This document shows positions 1 to 6,144 of a stretch of 17,573 bases of DNA, piece by piece; position 1 is the stretch's first letter; every line of letters begins with the position of its first letter. The notes beneath the pieces were generated by a model. It was not told the origin of the DNA and did not search any database. It saw only the letters and a list, made by a program, of their open reading frames with translations. Source of the stretch: an uncultured Coriobacteriaceae bacterium (GTDB taxonomy: Bacteria; Actinomycetota; Coriobacteriia; Coriobacteriales; Eggerthellaceae); contig CACXFZ010000075.1 of assembly GCA_902767025.1 (NCBI GenBank), forward strand, positions 1 through 17,573, given 5' to 3'. The position numbers were made by a program, and so were the translations under genes.

Positions 1-195
1 CTTCGACAACTAGCGCCATCGAGCCCCAGGGAGGGCATCGCGCCCGTCGACGGCCCAGCGGACCTTCGCCAACCTGCTCTGCTTCGTTCTACCCAGCACT
101 ACCCCTGTTCTGCCCCGCGCCGACGCATCGCCCTGTGGCGTACGGCGTTTGTTTATGGTGTATGATTGCGCAGCACACCGCGAAAGGAGACGTCT
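1..195. other. Leader region upstream of the pyridoxamine kinase gene
   Basis: No gene can be supported here. One forward frame reads Phe-Asp-Asn then a TAG stop at 11-13, which could be the last codons of a gene entering from the left, but four codons prove nothing. The rest is GC-rich with no clear terminator. The last 40 bases become AT-richer and hold a promoter-like TATGAT at 161-166 and the ribosome binding site AAAGGAG at 182-188 of the next gene. Confidence 0.4.
161..166 (+). promoter_or_regulatory. Possible -10 element of the pyridoxamine kinase gene
   Basis: TATGAT matches five of six bases of the sigma-70 -10 consensus and sits in a local AT-rich patch. No good -35 hexamer lies 16 to 18 bases upstream, so the call rests on the -10 and its position about 30 bases before the start codon. 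Confidence 0.35.
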
Positions 196-1059
196 GTGAA
201 GAAGCTCTACGAACCGACCGAGAACTACATTCCCCGCGTTGCCGCCGTGCACGACCTGTGCGGCTACGGCAAGTGCTCTTTGGGCGTTGCCATCCCCGTG
301 CTGTCGGCCGCCGGGTGCGACGTGTGCCCTGTTCCCACCGGACTGTTCAGCAGCCATACGGGCTTCCCGGGTTGGTACATGCACGACACGACCGACATGA
401 TGAGCGACTACCTGGAGGCCTGGAAGGGCATCTCCATCGACATCGACGCGGTGTACTCCGGGTTCCTGGGAGCCCCCGAGCAAGTCGACCGCATCCGCGA
501 CCTGTACACCACCTATCCGCACGCGCTGCGCGTGGTCGACCCCGTGATGGCCGACCATGGCAAGATCTACCCCACGTACACGCCCGAGCTGTGCCAGGCC
601 ATGGCCGAGCTGGCGCAAGGCGCCGACATCCTCACGCCCAACCTGACCGAAGCGTCGGTGATTCTGGGCACGGAATGGCAGGGCCAGGACCTGGACGACT
701 ACCAAGTGCGCTCGATCCTGGAGGGCCTGCTGGAGAAGGGCGCCAAGAACGTGGTGCTCAAGGGCATCGACCGCAACGACGGCAAGATCCGCAACTACCT
801 GCAAGGCGAAAACGTGGAGTACTGCGAAACCGAAAACGAGCTGCTCCCCTACATGCTGCACGGCACCGGCGACCTGTTCGCAAGCTGCCTGCTCGCAGCC
901 GTGATGATGGGCAAGGACCTGCTCACCGCCACGCGCTTCGCCAGCGACTTCGTCGTGGACGCCATGAAGGTGACCGCCCACCAGCCCGACTTCGAAAACC
1001 GCGGCGTGAGCTTCGAGCCCCTGCTCGGCAAAGCCTTCGCCACCCTGGCAACCGAATAG
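196..1059 (+). CDS. pdxY: Pyridoxal/pyridoxamine kinase (ribokinase fold)
   Basis: Predicted ATP-dependent kinase of vitamin B6 vitamers (pyridoxal, pyridoxamine or pyridoxine to the 5'-phosphate), a cytoplasmic salvage enzyme of 287 residues, the usual size for the family. The N-terminus has the PdxK/PdxY-type substrate region VAAVHDLCGYGKCSL followed by FSSHTGFPGW. DPVMADHGK begins at residue 115. The ribokinase-fold anion hole and catalytic aspartate are in GTGD at residues 223-226. I chose the GTG at 196 because AAAGGAG lies seven bases upstream; a TTG at 166 would add ten residues without a good ribosome binding site. It looks monocistronic. Related hydroxymethylpyrimidine kinases (ThiD) share the fold, so activity toward the thiamine precursor cannot be excluded. 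Confidence 0.88.
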   Translation: MKKLYEPTENYIPRVAAVHDLCGYGKCSLGVAIPVLSAAGCDVCPVPTGLFSSHTGFPGWYMHDTTDMMSDYLEAWKGISIDIDAVYSGFLGAPEQVDRIRDLYTTYPHALRVVDPVMADHGKIYPTYTPELCQAMAELAQGADILTPNLTEASVILGTEWQGQDLDDYQVRSILEGLLEKGAKNVVLKGIDRNDGKIRNYLQGENVEYCETENELLPYMLHGTGDLFASCLLAAVMMGKDLLTATRFASDFVVDAMKVTAHQPDFENRGVSFEPLLGKAFATLATE

Positions 1060-1193
1060 CGCAAGACTCAATCGCAGAAAACCTGAAGACAAGCAACCTT
1101 GGTGGTAGTTCCACCCCGCTTCTGCAGGTGAACGCTTTCCGGTTGGGTCAAGTTGCAAACGGCCCTTTCCCTCGAACGGCCGCTTCCGCCCGT

Positions 1194-1217
1194 CGCGGCA
1201 AGCGAAGCGATGCCGCG
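1194..1217. repeat. Hairpin repeat with GCGAAGCGA loop, copy 1
   Basis: A perfect 7-base stem, CGCGGCA with TGCCGCG, encloses the ten-base loop AGCGAAGCGA. AGGTCCGG follows at 1221-1228. The second copy 80 bases on has the same layout, which suggests a REP-like palindromic element. The loop 9-mer GCGAAGCGA recurs in the repeats beside tRNA-Leu. Confidence 0.6.
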
Positions 1218-1273
1218 ATCAGGTCCGGCGCACCTACAGCCCAACCTCACTCGCGGGTTCCGCCAGGCAGCCA

Positions 1274-1299
1274 GCGCGGCCAGCGAAGCGAAGCCGCGC
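1274..1299. repeat. Hairpin repeat with GCGAAGCGA loop, copy 2
   Basis: A 7-base stem, GCGCGGC with GCCGCGC, encloses CAGCGAAGCGAA, and AGGTCCGG follows at 1303-1310 as in copy 1. Loop and flank are conserved while several stem bases change in a paired way (a rotated G/C stem), the usual pattern for a structured repeat. Confidence 0.6.
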
Positions 1300-1506
1300 C
1301 GTAGGTCCGGGGAACCAGCAGCAGCACTCAACCTGGCAGCACCCGCAGGGCGCGCCACGACGTGCATGTGGTCGAAGAGTCAGCTGAGTTCGTCCAGGTG
1401 CCCCAGATTGGCGGGAAAGCCGAAGGGAGCGGGCTTGCGCCCGTGACCGTAGGCTTGGAGCGCCAAGATGGGGTAGCTGGGCGGACTCGAGCGTCGGCTT
1501 TACGCT

Positions 1507-3222
1507 TTACTGAGGCTCGCGGGCGAGACATACTATGACCGACCCCAAAGTACAAGCCGCCACGATTCCCAGCGACATCATCGAGGGGATGTAGGCGGTA
1601 AACCCGCTGGTCACAAACGTTGCCGCAGCCAGTCCCAACACGAGCACGCAACCCGCCAGCAGCGAGCCCAGCACGGCGAACCCGCGCCCGACGCGGGAGC
1701 ACAGGGCCGACATGACGGCCGTTGCCGCGATCCAAGCCGCAAGCAGGATCCAGGTAGTGGGGTCGTGAAGGACGCCGAGCATACGGGAGGGGTATCCCGC
1801 ATCCATCCCCAAGTAGTTCACGTGAGGCCACCATTCCAACACCGATTCGGAGCCGAGCGCAGCCAGATACACCGCCAGGATCGAGCACCAAAGGGCGCTG
1901 ACGACGGCATCGCGCACGTCCATGAAGTACCCGAGCAGAAACGGCGTGGCCTGGCCGGCGCCTACCGCCCCGAAGAGGACGGGACTGCCGGAAGCGTCGG
2001 CCGCACCGAAGGAGAACCTGCCGGCGAAGACCAGCCACAGCACGGTGGCAACGCCCAGAACGCCCGCGAGGAAGTAGAACCCGTGCGACACCAGCGCCGC
2101 CACCACCGCCCCTGCGGCAAGCGTCATGCCTGCCGGGGGGAAGGCCAGCGCGACAATCACGATGCCCGCCTCGATGCCCCAGAATGCAAGTGCCTGGGTG
2201 GCGTCGAGCCAAACGACGTTCGCCAAGCCGACGAATCCGAGAACGCCGGCGGCAAGCGCCCCCCACAGCCTGAGGAATATATGCCAGTTCTTCATGGGCT
2301 TTCGCTCCCGTTGCTCCACTTGGTAATGCTCTTGGGGCTCCTGCGGCTCGTCCTCAGAAGCCTGCCCGACGATGCGTGCCAGCTGCTTGCGCCCGCGCTG
2401 AACGCTGCCCAGAAACGGCTGCAGCTCCTCGGCGAAGTCGGCCACCGTGGCGTAGCGCTCCTCGCGGTCGGGGTCGAGGGCGTAGAACAGCACGTCGTCG
2501 ACGTTCTGGTCGAGGTTCATGCACAGCGACGGCAGCACGAGCTCGGCGTTGTCTATGGCCGCCTCGGCACCGCTCAGGTCCTTTGCCAGAAAGGGATTCT
2601 CCCCGGAAATCATCTGGTAGGTGATCGACGCCAGCGACCATTCGTCGCAGCGCGCGTCCAGCGGCTCGAGCCGCATCTGCTCGAGGGGCATGTAGCCGAT
2701 GGTGCCGCCGCCCGCATGCGAAAAGCCCGCCGCATCCGAGAGCTTGGCCAATCCGAAGTCGGTCACCTTGATCGTGCCCTGACGCGTGATCAGGATGTTG
2801 TCGGGTTTGATGTCCAGGTGCAGCACCTGGTTGCTGTGGGCCACCTGCAGGGCATGAGCCACGCCTTGGAACACGGCAGCCACGATGTCGGGGTTCATGT
2901 GGTCGCCGTAGTCGCGCATCAGCTTGGTGAGCGTGATGCCGTCGACGTATTCCATGATCAGGTAGGCCGTGTCTCCCTGGACCTCGAAGTCGAGCACGCC
3001 CACGATGCTCTGGTCTTGGAGCATGGCGGCGGTACGGGCCTCTTCCAGACCGGCTGCGGCGACACCGTGCCCACCAGCGTCCTTGTCGGTGTCGAGTTTC
3101 ATCTGCTTGATGGCCACGCGGCGCTGGATGCGCGTGTCCCATGCAGCGACGACCGTGCCGAAGCCGCCTGATCCCGCTTCGGCAATGGGGCGATATCTGT
3201 TCAGGATGAGTTCGCCGTCCAC
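1507..3222 (-). CDS. Ser/Thr protein kinase with a polytopic membrane domain
   Basis: Predicted membrane-anchored Hanks-type kinase, 571 residues. The cytoplasmic kinase domain spans about 8-265: glycine loop AGSGGFGTVV at 16-25, catalytic Lys39, catalytic loop HLDIKPDN at 135-142, DFG at 155-157, and DEWSLA after the activation segment. A charged linker (about 270-309, rich in Glu and Gln) leads into 8 or so hydrophobic segments from residue 313 to the end. There are no PASTA repeats, so any signal is probably sensed within or through the membrane. Two deviations stand out: HLD replaces HRD, and the APE-type motif reads PLE. Lys39, Asp137, Asn142 and Asp155 are all kept, so activity is expected; HLD also occurs in active kinases such as myosin light-chain kinase. 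The start is GTG at 3222 with AAAGGGAA upstream. It is divergent from the beta-lactamase-like gene and separate from the pknB operon. Confidence 0.85.
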   Translation of the reverse strand: MDGELILNRYRPIAEAGSGGFGTVVAAWDTRIQRRVAIKQMKLDTDKDAGGHGVAAAGLEEARTAAMLQDQSIVGVLDFEVQGDTAYLIMEYVDGITLTKLMRDYGDHMNPDIVAAVFQGVAHALQVAHSNQVLHLDIKPDNILITRQGTIKVTDFGLAKLSDAAGFSHAGGGTIGYMPLEQMRLEPLDARCDEWSLASITYQMISGENPFLAKDLSGAEAAIDNAELVLPSLCMNLDQNVDDVLFYALDPDREERYATVADFAEELQPFLGSVQRGRKQLARIVGQASEDEPQEPQEHYQVEQRERKPMKNWHIFLRLWGALAAGVLGFVGLANVVWLDATQALAFWGIEAGIVIVALAFPPAGMTLAAGAVVAALVSHGFYFLAGVLGVATVLWLVFAGRFSFGAADASGSPVLFGAVGAGQATPFLLGYFMDVRDAVVSALWCSILAVYLAALGSESVLEWWPHVNYLGMDAGYPSRMLGVLHDPTTWILLAAWIAATAVMSALCSRVGRGFAVLGSLLAGCVLVLGLAAATFVTSGFTAYIPSMMSLGIVAACTLGSVIVCLAREPQ

Positions 3223-3282
3223 CGAACGCTTCCCTTTCCGTTTGTGCTCTGTTTGCGTTCGCTCACTGCTTTTTCATCTGTG

Positions 3283-3293
3283 TATCATACTAT
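3283..3293 (+). promoter_or_regulatory. Possible -10 region for the beta-lactamase-like gene
   Basis: The AT-rich stretch TATCATACTAT in the 113-base divergent intergenic region contains two overlapping -10-like hexamers, TATCAT (3283) and TACTAT (3288), 43-50 bases before the ATG. No convincing -35 is visible. The kinase promoter on the other strand must lie in the same gap, but I cannot pick it out. Confidence 0.35.
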
Positions 3294-3335
3294 GTTGCCC
3301 TGCAAAGGACACATCGGATTCGATCGAGGTTATCC

Positions 3336-4355
3336 ATGGCAAACACCATCTACCGCACTGCGCTCGGCGCTTTGGCAACAGGCGCGCTTCTTGCCTGCGC
3401 ACTCCTGTTCGCGGGCTGCACGTCAAGCGACTCCGAGGCGTCGTCCGAGGCGACAGCGCCCAGCACCACGGCCATTCCCACCGAGGCCATCTCCGACACC
3501 CCGGCAGCCGGAACGGAGCAGGCGACTCCCGCCGCCAAGCCCAGCGAGGAGACGGTGGCGGAGAATCATCACCTTCAATCCGACCTGGCAGCGCTGGCAA
3601 CCACCAGCACGATGGACGTGTCGGTCACCTGCATCGACCTGGCCAACGGGGCCACGTCCTCCATCGCCGGCATGCAGCAGCATCCCGCCGCCAGCATGAT
3701 CAAGCTGTTGATCGCCGCCGCCTTCTTCGACCAGGCGCAGCTGGGGCTGATCGCGCTCGATGACGAGTACACGATCGAGTCCGGTGACATCGTGGGTGGC
3801 ACCGGGTCGCTTCAGAACAGGGGCGCGGGCACCACGATCACCTATGGCGAGGCCGTGACCAGGATGATCAGCGAGAGCGACAACGTGGCCGCGAACATCC
3901 TGATCGACCAGCTGGGCATGACCACCATCAACAGCACGGCCATCAAGCTCGGCCTGACGGGCACGCAGCTTCAGCGCAGGATGATGGACGAGAACGCCAT
4001 CGCGGCCGGCATCGACAACTACACCAGCTCCGATGACACCGCCAAGCTGCTCCAGCAGGCTTACGAGGGAACGTTGATCACCCCCGAAGCAAGCGCCTAC
4101 ATCATGGATGCGCTGCGCCAGCAGACCGACACGGCCGGCATCCTGGGCGGCCTGCCTGCGGGAACCACCTTCGCGCACAAGACGGGCACGCTGGGCTACG
4201 CCAAGCACGACGGGGGCGTGGTCGAGGGCGACCATCCATTCGTGCTCGTGGTGCTCTGCAGCGCACAGGACACCATCGACGAGGCGAGCGCCCTGGGGCT
4301 GATGGCCGAAATCGGCAGTGCCGCATACAACGACATCGTCGTCGAAGCCGCCTAG
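3336..4355 (+). CDS. Lipoprotein with a class A beta-lactamase-like serine hydrolase domain
   Basis: Predicted exported lipoprotein of 339 residues. A signal peptide (about 1-27) ends in the lipobox FAGC with Cys28 as the lipidation site. A Ser/Thr/Ala/Glu-rich tether (about 29-85) follows, then a COG2367-type domain. The penicillin-interacting motifs are all present: SMIK with Ser120 and Lys123, SDN at 181-183, and KTGT at 282-285. The segment equivalent to the omega loop reads RRMMDENA. If Asn220 matches Asn170 of class A enzymes, the position of the deacylating Glu166 is Met216. That makes true beta-lactamase activity uncertain, and a penicillin-binding or DD-peptidase role is equally plausible. 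The ATG at 3336 follows GAGGT at 3326-3330. No terminator is evident after the gene. Confidence 0.82.
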   Translation: MANTIYRTALGALATGALLACALLFAGCTSSDSEASSEATAPSTTAIPTEAISDTPAAGTEQATPAAKPSEETVAENHHLQSDLAALATTSTMDVSVTCIDLANGATSSIAGMQQHPAASMIKLLIAAAFFDQAQLGLIALDDEYTIESGDIVGGTGSLQNRGAGTTITYGEAVTRMISESDNVAANILIDQLGMTTINSTAIKLGLTGTQLQRRMMDENAIAAGIDNYTSSDDTAKLLQQAYEGTLITPEASAYIMDALRQQTDTAGILGGLPAGTTFAHKTGTLGYAKHDGGVVEGDHPFVLVVLCSAQDTIDEASALGLMAEIGSAAYNDIVVEAA

Positions 4356-4401
4356 CGCCCACGCGCAGGCAGATGTGTGGCAGTTGCGCAGCTTGCCGAT
4401 C

Positions 4402-4415
4402 TTGGCTCTTGCCAA
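4402..4415. repeat. Inverted repeat over the -35 of the tRNA-Leu promoter
   Basis: TTGGC and GCCAA flank TCTT, and the right half overlaps the -35 hexamer TTGCCA. The same TTGCC/GGCAA sequence theme reappears in the palindrome downstream of the -10. It could be an operator or chance. Confidence 0.35.
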
Positions 4416-4437
4416 CAGGGAAGACGTGCGCTAATAT
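4409..4437 (+). promoter_or_regulatory. Promoter of tRNA-Leu (sigma-70 type)
   Basis: The -35 TTGCCA (4409-4414) matches five of six consensus bases and is separated by exactly 17 bases from the -10 TAATAT (4432-4437). Transcription should start near 4444, about 26 bases before the mature tRNA. This is the best-formed promoter in the window. Confidence 0.75.
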
Positions 4438-4448
4438 GCATCCTTGCC

Positions 4449-4466
4449 TGTTTGCCAAGGCAAACA
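4449..4466. repeat. Perfect palindrome in the tRNA-Leu 5' leader
   Basis: TGTTTGCC and GGCAAACA surround a two-base centre, a perfect 8-base inverted repeat ending three bases before the tRNA. It lies between the expected transcription start and the RNase P cleavage site, so it could fold in the precursor RNA or serve as a protein binding site. Confidence 0.5.
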
Positions 4467-4469
4467 CAT

Positions 4470-4556
4470 GCGGGTGTGGCGGAATTGGCAGACGCGTACG
4501 GTTCAGGTCCGTATGGGGGAAACCCCGTGAAGGTTCAAGTCCTTTCACCCGCACCA
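4470..4556 (+). tRNA. tRNA-Leu (anticodon CAG)
   Basis: A complete class II tRNA of 87 bases. The acceptor stem pairs GCGGGTG (4470-4476) with CACCCGC (4546-4552), followed by discriminator A and an encoded CCA. The anticodon arm is TACGG, loop TTCAGGT, CCGTA, giving anticodon CAG that reads CUG. The long variable arm pairs GGGG with CCCC around GAAA, as expected for leucine. The T arm holds GGTTCAAGTCC. It has its own promoter and terminator. CUG is heavily used by the neighbouring genes, so this is probably a major leucine tRNA. Confidence 0.97.
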
Positions 4557-4567
4557 TTGGCAAAAAC

Positions 4568-4595
4568 GAAACCGCCCTCGGGCGGTTTCTTGTTT
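4568..4595 (+). terminator. Rho-independent terminator of tRNA-Leu
   Basis: GAAACCGCCC and GGGCGGTTTC form a perfect 10-base inverted repeat around TC, followed by a T-rich run (TTTCTTGTTT). It lies 11 bases after the tRNA CCA end. Confidence 0.85.
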
Positions 4596-4639
4596 GCCAC
4601 ATGATCGGGTGGAAGGCGCGAAGCTGCACCGAAGGTTCA

Positions 4640-4671
4640 TTCCTTGCGTACGCTCAAGCGGACGCAAGGAA
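4640..4671. repeat. Long hairpin downstream of tRNA-Leu
   Basis: TTCCTTGCGT pairs perfectly with ACGCAAGGAA. After one A/G mismatch, CGCT pairs with AGCG around CA. No T-run follows, so it is not a classical terminator. The sequence just before it, GAAGGTTCATTCC, resembles the T-arm of the tRNA. Confidence 0.55.
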
Positions 4672-4688
4672 CCGCGAATGTCAAGGCT

Positions 4689-4752
4689 CGCGAAGCGACC
4701 GCCGAAGGCGGATCGGCCTTGACACGAGCGAACTCCTTTCACCCGCGCCACG
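4689..4752. repeat. 64-base repeat with a tRNA-Leu 3' end, copy A
   Basis: It begins CGCGAAGCGACC, contains the small hairpin CCGCC-GAA-GGCGG, and ends TCCTTTCACCCGCGCCACG. Copy B, 104 bases on, matches at 59 of 64 positions. The last part matches the tRNA-Leu 3' end apart from one base (GCGCCA for GCACCA). Confidence 0.75.
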
Positions 4753-4792
4753 TGCAGCAAGCACCAGGCCACCGTCGCCTCTTTACGGGTCC

Positions 4793-4856
4793 CGCGAAGC
4801 GACCGCCGAAGGCGGCCCGGCCTTGACGTGAGCGAACTCCTTTCACCCGCACCACG
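4793..4856. repeat. 64-base repeat with a tRNA-Leu 3' end, copy B
   Basis: The same unit as copy A. Its last part contains TCCTTTCACCCGCACCA, 17 bases identical to the 3' end of the upstream tRNA-Leu (4540-4556). It carries the GCGAAGCGA 9-mer at 4794-4802, shared with the hairpins near 1200 and 1285. Confidence 0.75.
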
Positions 4857-4907
4857 ATGCGCGATTCGTGCAAAGTGCACGTTGAGCGTCCGCGCACATG
4901 CAAGGTT

Positions 4908-4916
4908 TGCTATTCT
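4908..4916 (+). promoter_or_regulatory. Possible extended -10 promoter of serA
   Basis: TGCTATTCT fits an extended -10 (TGn plus a TATTCT hexamer) about 50 bases before the serA start. The only -35-like TTGAGC (4882) is too far away at 24 bases. A small inverted repeat, GTGTG-AGTG-CACAC at 4934-4947, lies just downstream and could be an operator or leader hairpin. Confidence 0.4.
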
Positions 4917-4967
4917 TGGACGGTTAGGTCAACGTGTGAGTGCACACCCGCGAGCAAAGGAACCGTC

Positions 4968-6125
4968 ATGCCCAAGATCCATTGCCTGAACAACATCTCC
5001 GCAGCAGGTCTGAGCCAGCTGCCCGACAGCTACGAGCTCACCGACAACATCGAGGAGGCCGACGGCATCCTGGTGCGCAGCGCCGCGATGCACGACATGG
5101 AGTTCTCCGAGAACCTGCTCGCCATCGCGCGTGCGGGAGCCGGCGTGAACAACATCCCGCTGGACCGCTGCGCCGAACAGGGCATCGTCGTGTTCAACAC
5201 CCCGGGCGCCAACGCCAACGCCGTCAAGGAACTGGTGCTCGCCGGCATGCTGCTTGCCTGCCGCGACATCGTGGGCGGCATCAACTGGTGCAGGGAAAAC
5301 GCCGACGACGAGGCCATCGGCAAGTCGGCCGAGAAGGCGAAGAAGGCCTTTGCCGGCACGGAGATCCTGGGCAAGACGCTCGGCGTGGTGGGCCTGGGAG
5401 CCATCGGCGAGAAGGTGGCCTACGCCGCGGTCGCCTTGGGCATGAAGGTCATCGGCTACGACCCCTACGCTAACCCGTCCAAGCTCGCATCGATCGCGCA
5501 GGTCACCGACAACCTGGGCTACCTGTACGAGCAGAGCGATTTCATCACCATCCACGTGCCCGCCCTCGAATCGACCATCGGCATGATCGACGAGAAGGCC
5601 TGCGCCTCCATGAAGGACGGCGCCGTGGTGCTGAACTTCTCGCGCGACACGCTCGTCAACGAAGATGCCATGGCGGCCGCCCTGGCATCGGGCAAGCTGC
5701 GCTGCTACGTCACCGACTTCGCCACCCCGGGCGTCATGAAGATGGAACACGCCATCGCGATCCCCCACCTGGGCGCCTCGACGGCGGAAGCCGAGGACAC
5801 CTGCGCCAGCATGGCCGCCCAGCAGGTTTCTGCCTACCTGGACGCGGGCACCATCACCAACTCGGTGAACTTCCCCGCCGTGCAGATGGATGCGCGCCCC
5901 GCGGGAACGCAGCGCCTGGCCGTGCTGCATGCCAACGTGGCCAACATGATCGCGCAGATCTCCGGCATCTTGGGCGACGCGGGCACGAACATCGCGAACA
6001 TGGCGAACGGCTCGCGCGGCGACTGGGCCTACACGCTCCTGGACCTCGACACCCCCGTATCCGACGACAGCCTGAATGCCATCCGCGCGCTCGAAGGCGT
6101 GTGCCGTGTTCGCGTGATCGACTAG
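4968..6125 (+). CDS. serA: D-3-phosphoglycerate dehydrogenase, short single-ACT form
   Basis: Predicted to catalyse the first step of serine synthesis, 3-phosphoglycerate to 3-phosphohydroxypyruvate with NAD, in the cytoplasm; 385 residues, the short type. The substrate-binding loop RAGAGVNN is near the N-terminus. The NAD-binding Rossmann motif GLGAIG is at 142-147, catalytic Arg226 in NFSRD, and catalytic His267 in PHLGAST. An ACT domain (about 318-385) should bind serine for feedback control. The Glu usual before EP in the DVFPTEP segment is not seen: here it reads DFATPG (250-255). The ATG at 4968 follows AAAGGAA; in-frame codons upstream to 4857 run into the repeat and look non-coding. 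The CWB2 gene follows after 19 bases. Another 2-hydroxyacid dehydrogenase specificity is possible but less likely given the ACT domain. Confidence 0.88.
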   Translation: MPKIHCLNNISAAGLSQLPDSYELTDNIEEADGILVRSAAMHDMEFSENLLAIARAGAGVNNIPLDRCAEQGIVVFNTPGANANAVKELVLAGMLLACRDIVGGINWCRENADDEAIGKSAEKAKKAFAGTEILGKTLGVVGLGAIGEKVAYAAVALGMKVIGYDPYANPSKLASIAQVTDNLGYLYEQSDFITIHVPALESTIGMIDEKACASMKDGAVVLNFSRDTLVNEDAMAAALASGKLRCYVTDFATPGVMKMEHAIAIPHLGASTAEAEDTCASMAAQQVSAYLDAGTITNSVNFPAVQMDARPAGTQRLAVLHANVANMIAQISGILGDAGTNIANMANGSRGDWAYTLLDLDTPVSDDSLNAIRALEGVCRVRVID

Positions 6126-6144
6126 GCGAAAAGGAGCCACCACG

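Larger units (their letters stand above)
1060..1506. other. Intergenic region between convergent genes, with hairpin repeats
   Basis: About 450 bases without a supportable gene. It holds a small hairpin at 1101-1115 (GGTGG, five-base loop, CCACC) without a T-run, so a poor terminator, and two related hairpins at 1194-1217 and 1274-1299. On the minus strand, 1380-1499 is open without a start codon and could be decayed coding sequence. No classical terminator for either flanking gene is evident. Confidence 0.6.
4596..4967. other. Intergenic repeat region between tRNA-Leu and serA
   Basis: About 370 bases with no supportable gene. Forward frames are open here but lack a ribosome binding site and run through the repeats. 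In order it holds a long hairpin (4640-4671), two 64-base direct repeats ending in copies of the tRNA-Leu 3' end, an extended -10 promoter element (4908-4916), a small inverted repeat (4934-4947) and the serA ribosome binding site. Confidence 0.6.

Noticed and set aside
44..53. CCGTCGACGG palindrome near the left edge
   Set aside because: A ten-base palindrome in GC-rich DNA is common by chance, with no T-run or linked feature.
1153..1446. Forward 97-codon frame across the repeat region
   Set aside because: It starts with TTG without a binding site, runs through the hairpin repeats and has biased composition; most likely non-coding.
1380..1499. Minus-strand open stretch reading like protein (contains GFPANLGHLDELS)
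   Set aside because: There is no start codon or ribosome binding site, it lies between two stops, and I recognise no family. It may be a decayed gene end, but 40 codons in GC-rich DNA can be open by chance.
4689..4856. Possible CRISPR array from the repeated units
   Set aside because: There are only two copies, the units are 64 bases and lack a leader or cas genes, and they carry tRNA sequence.
4857..4967. N-terminal extension of SerA
   Set aside because: The frame is open upstream, but the residues do not resemble SerA, the stretch includes the promoter and leader, and the ATG at 4968 has a proper binding site.
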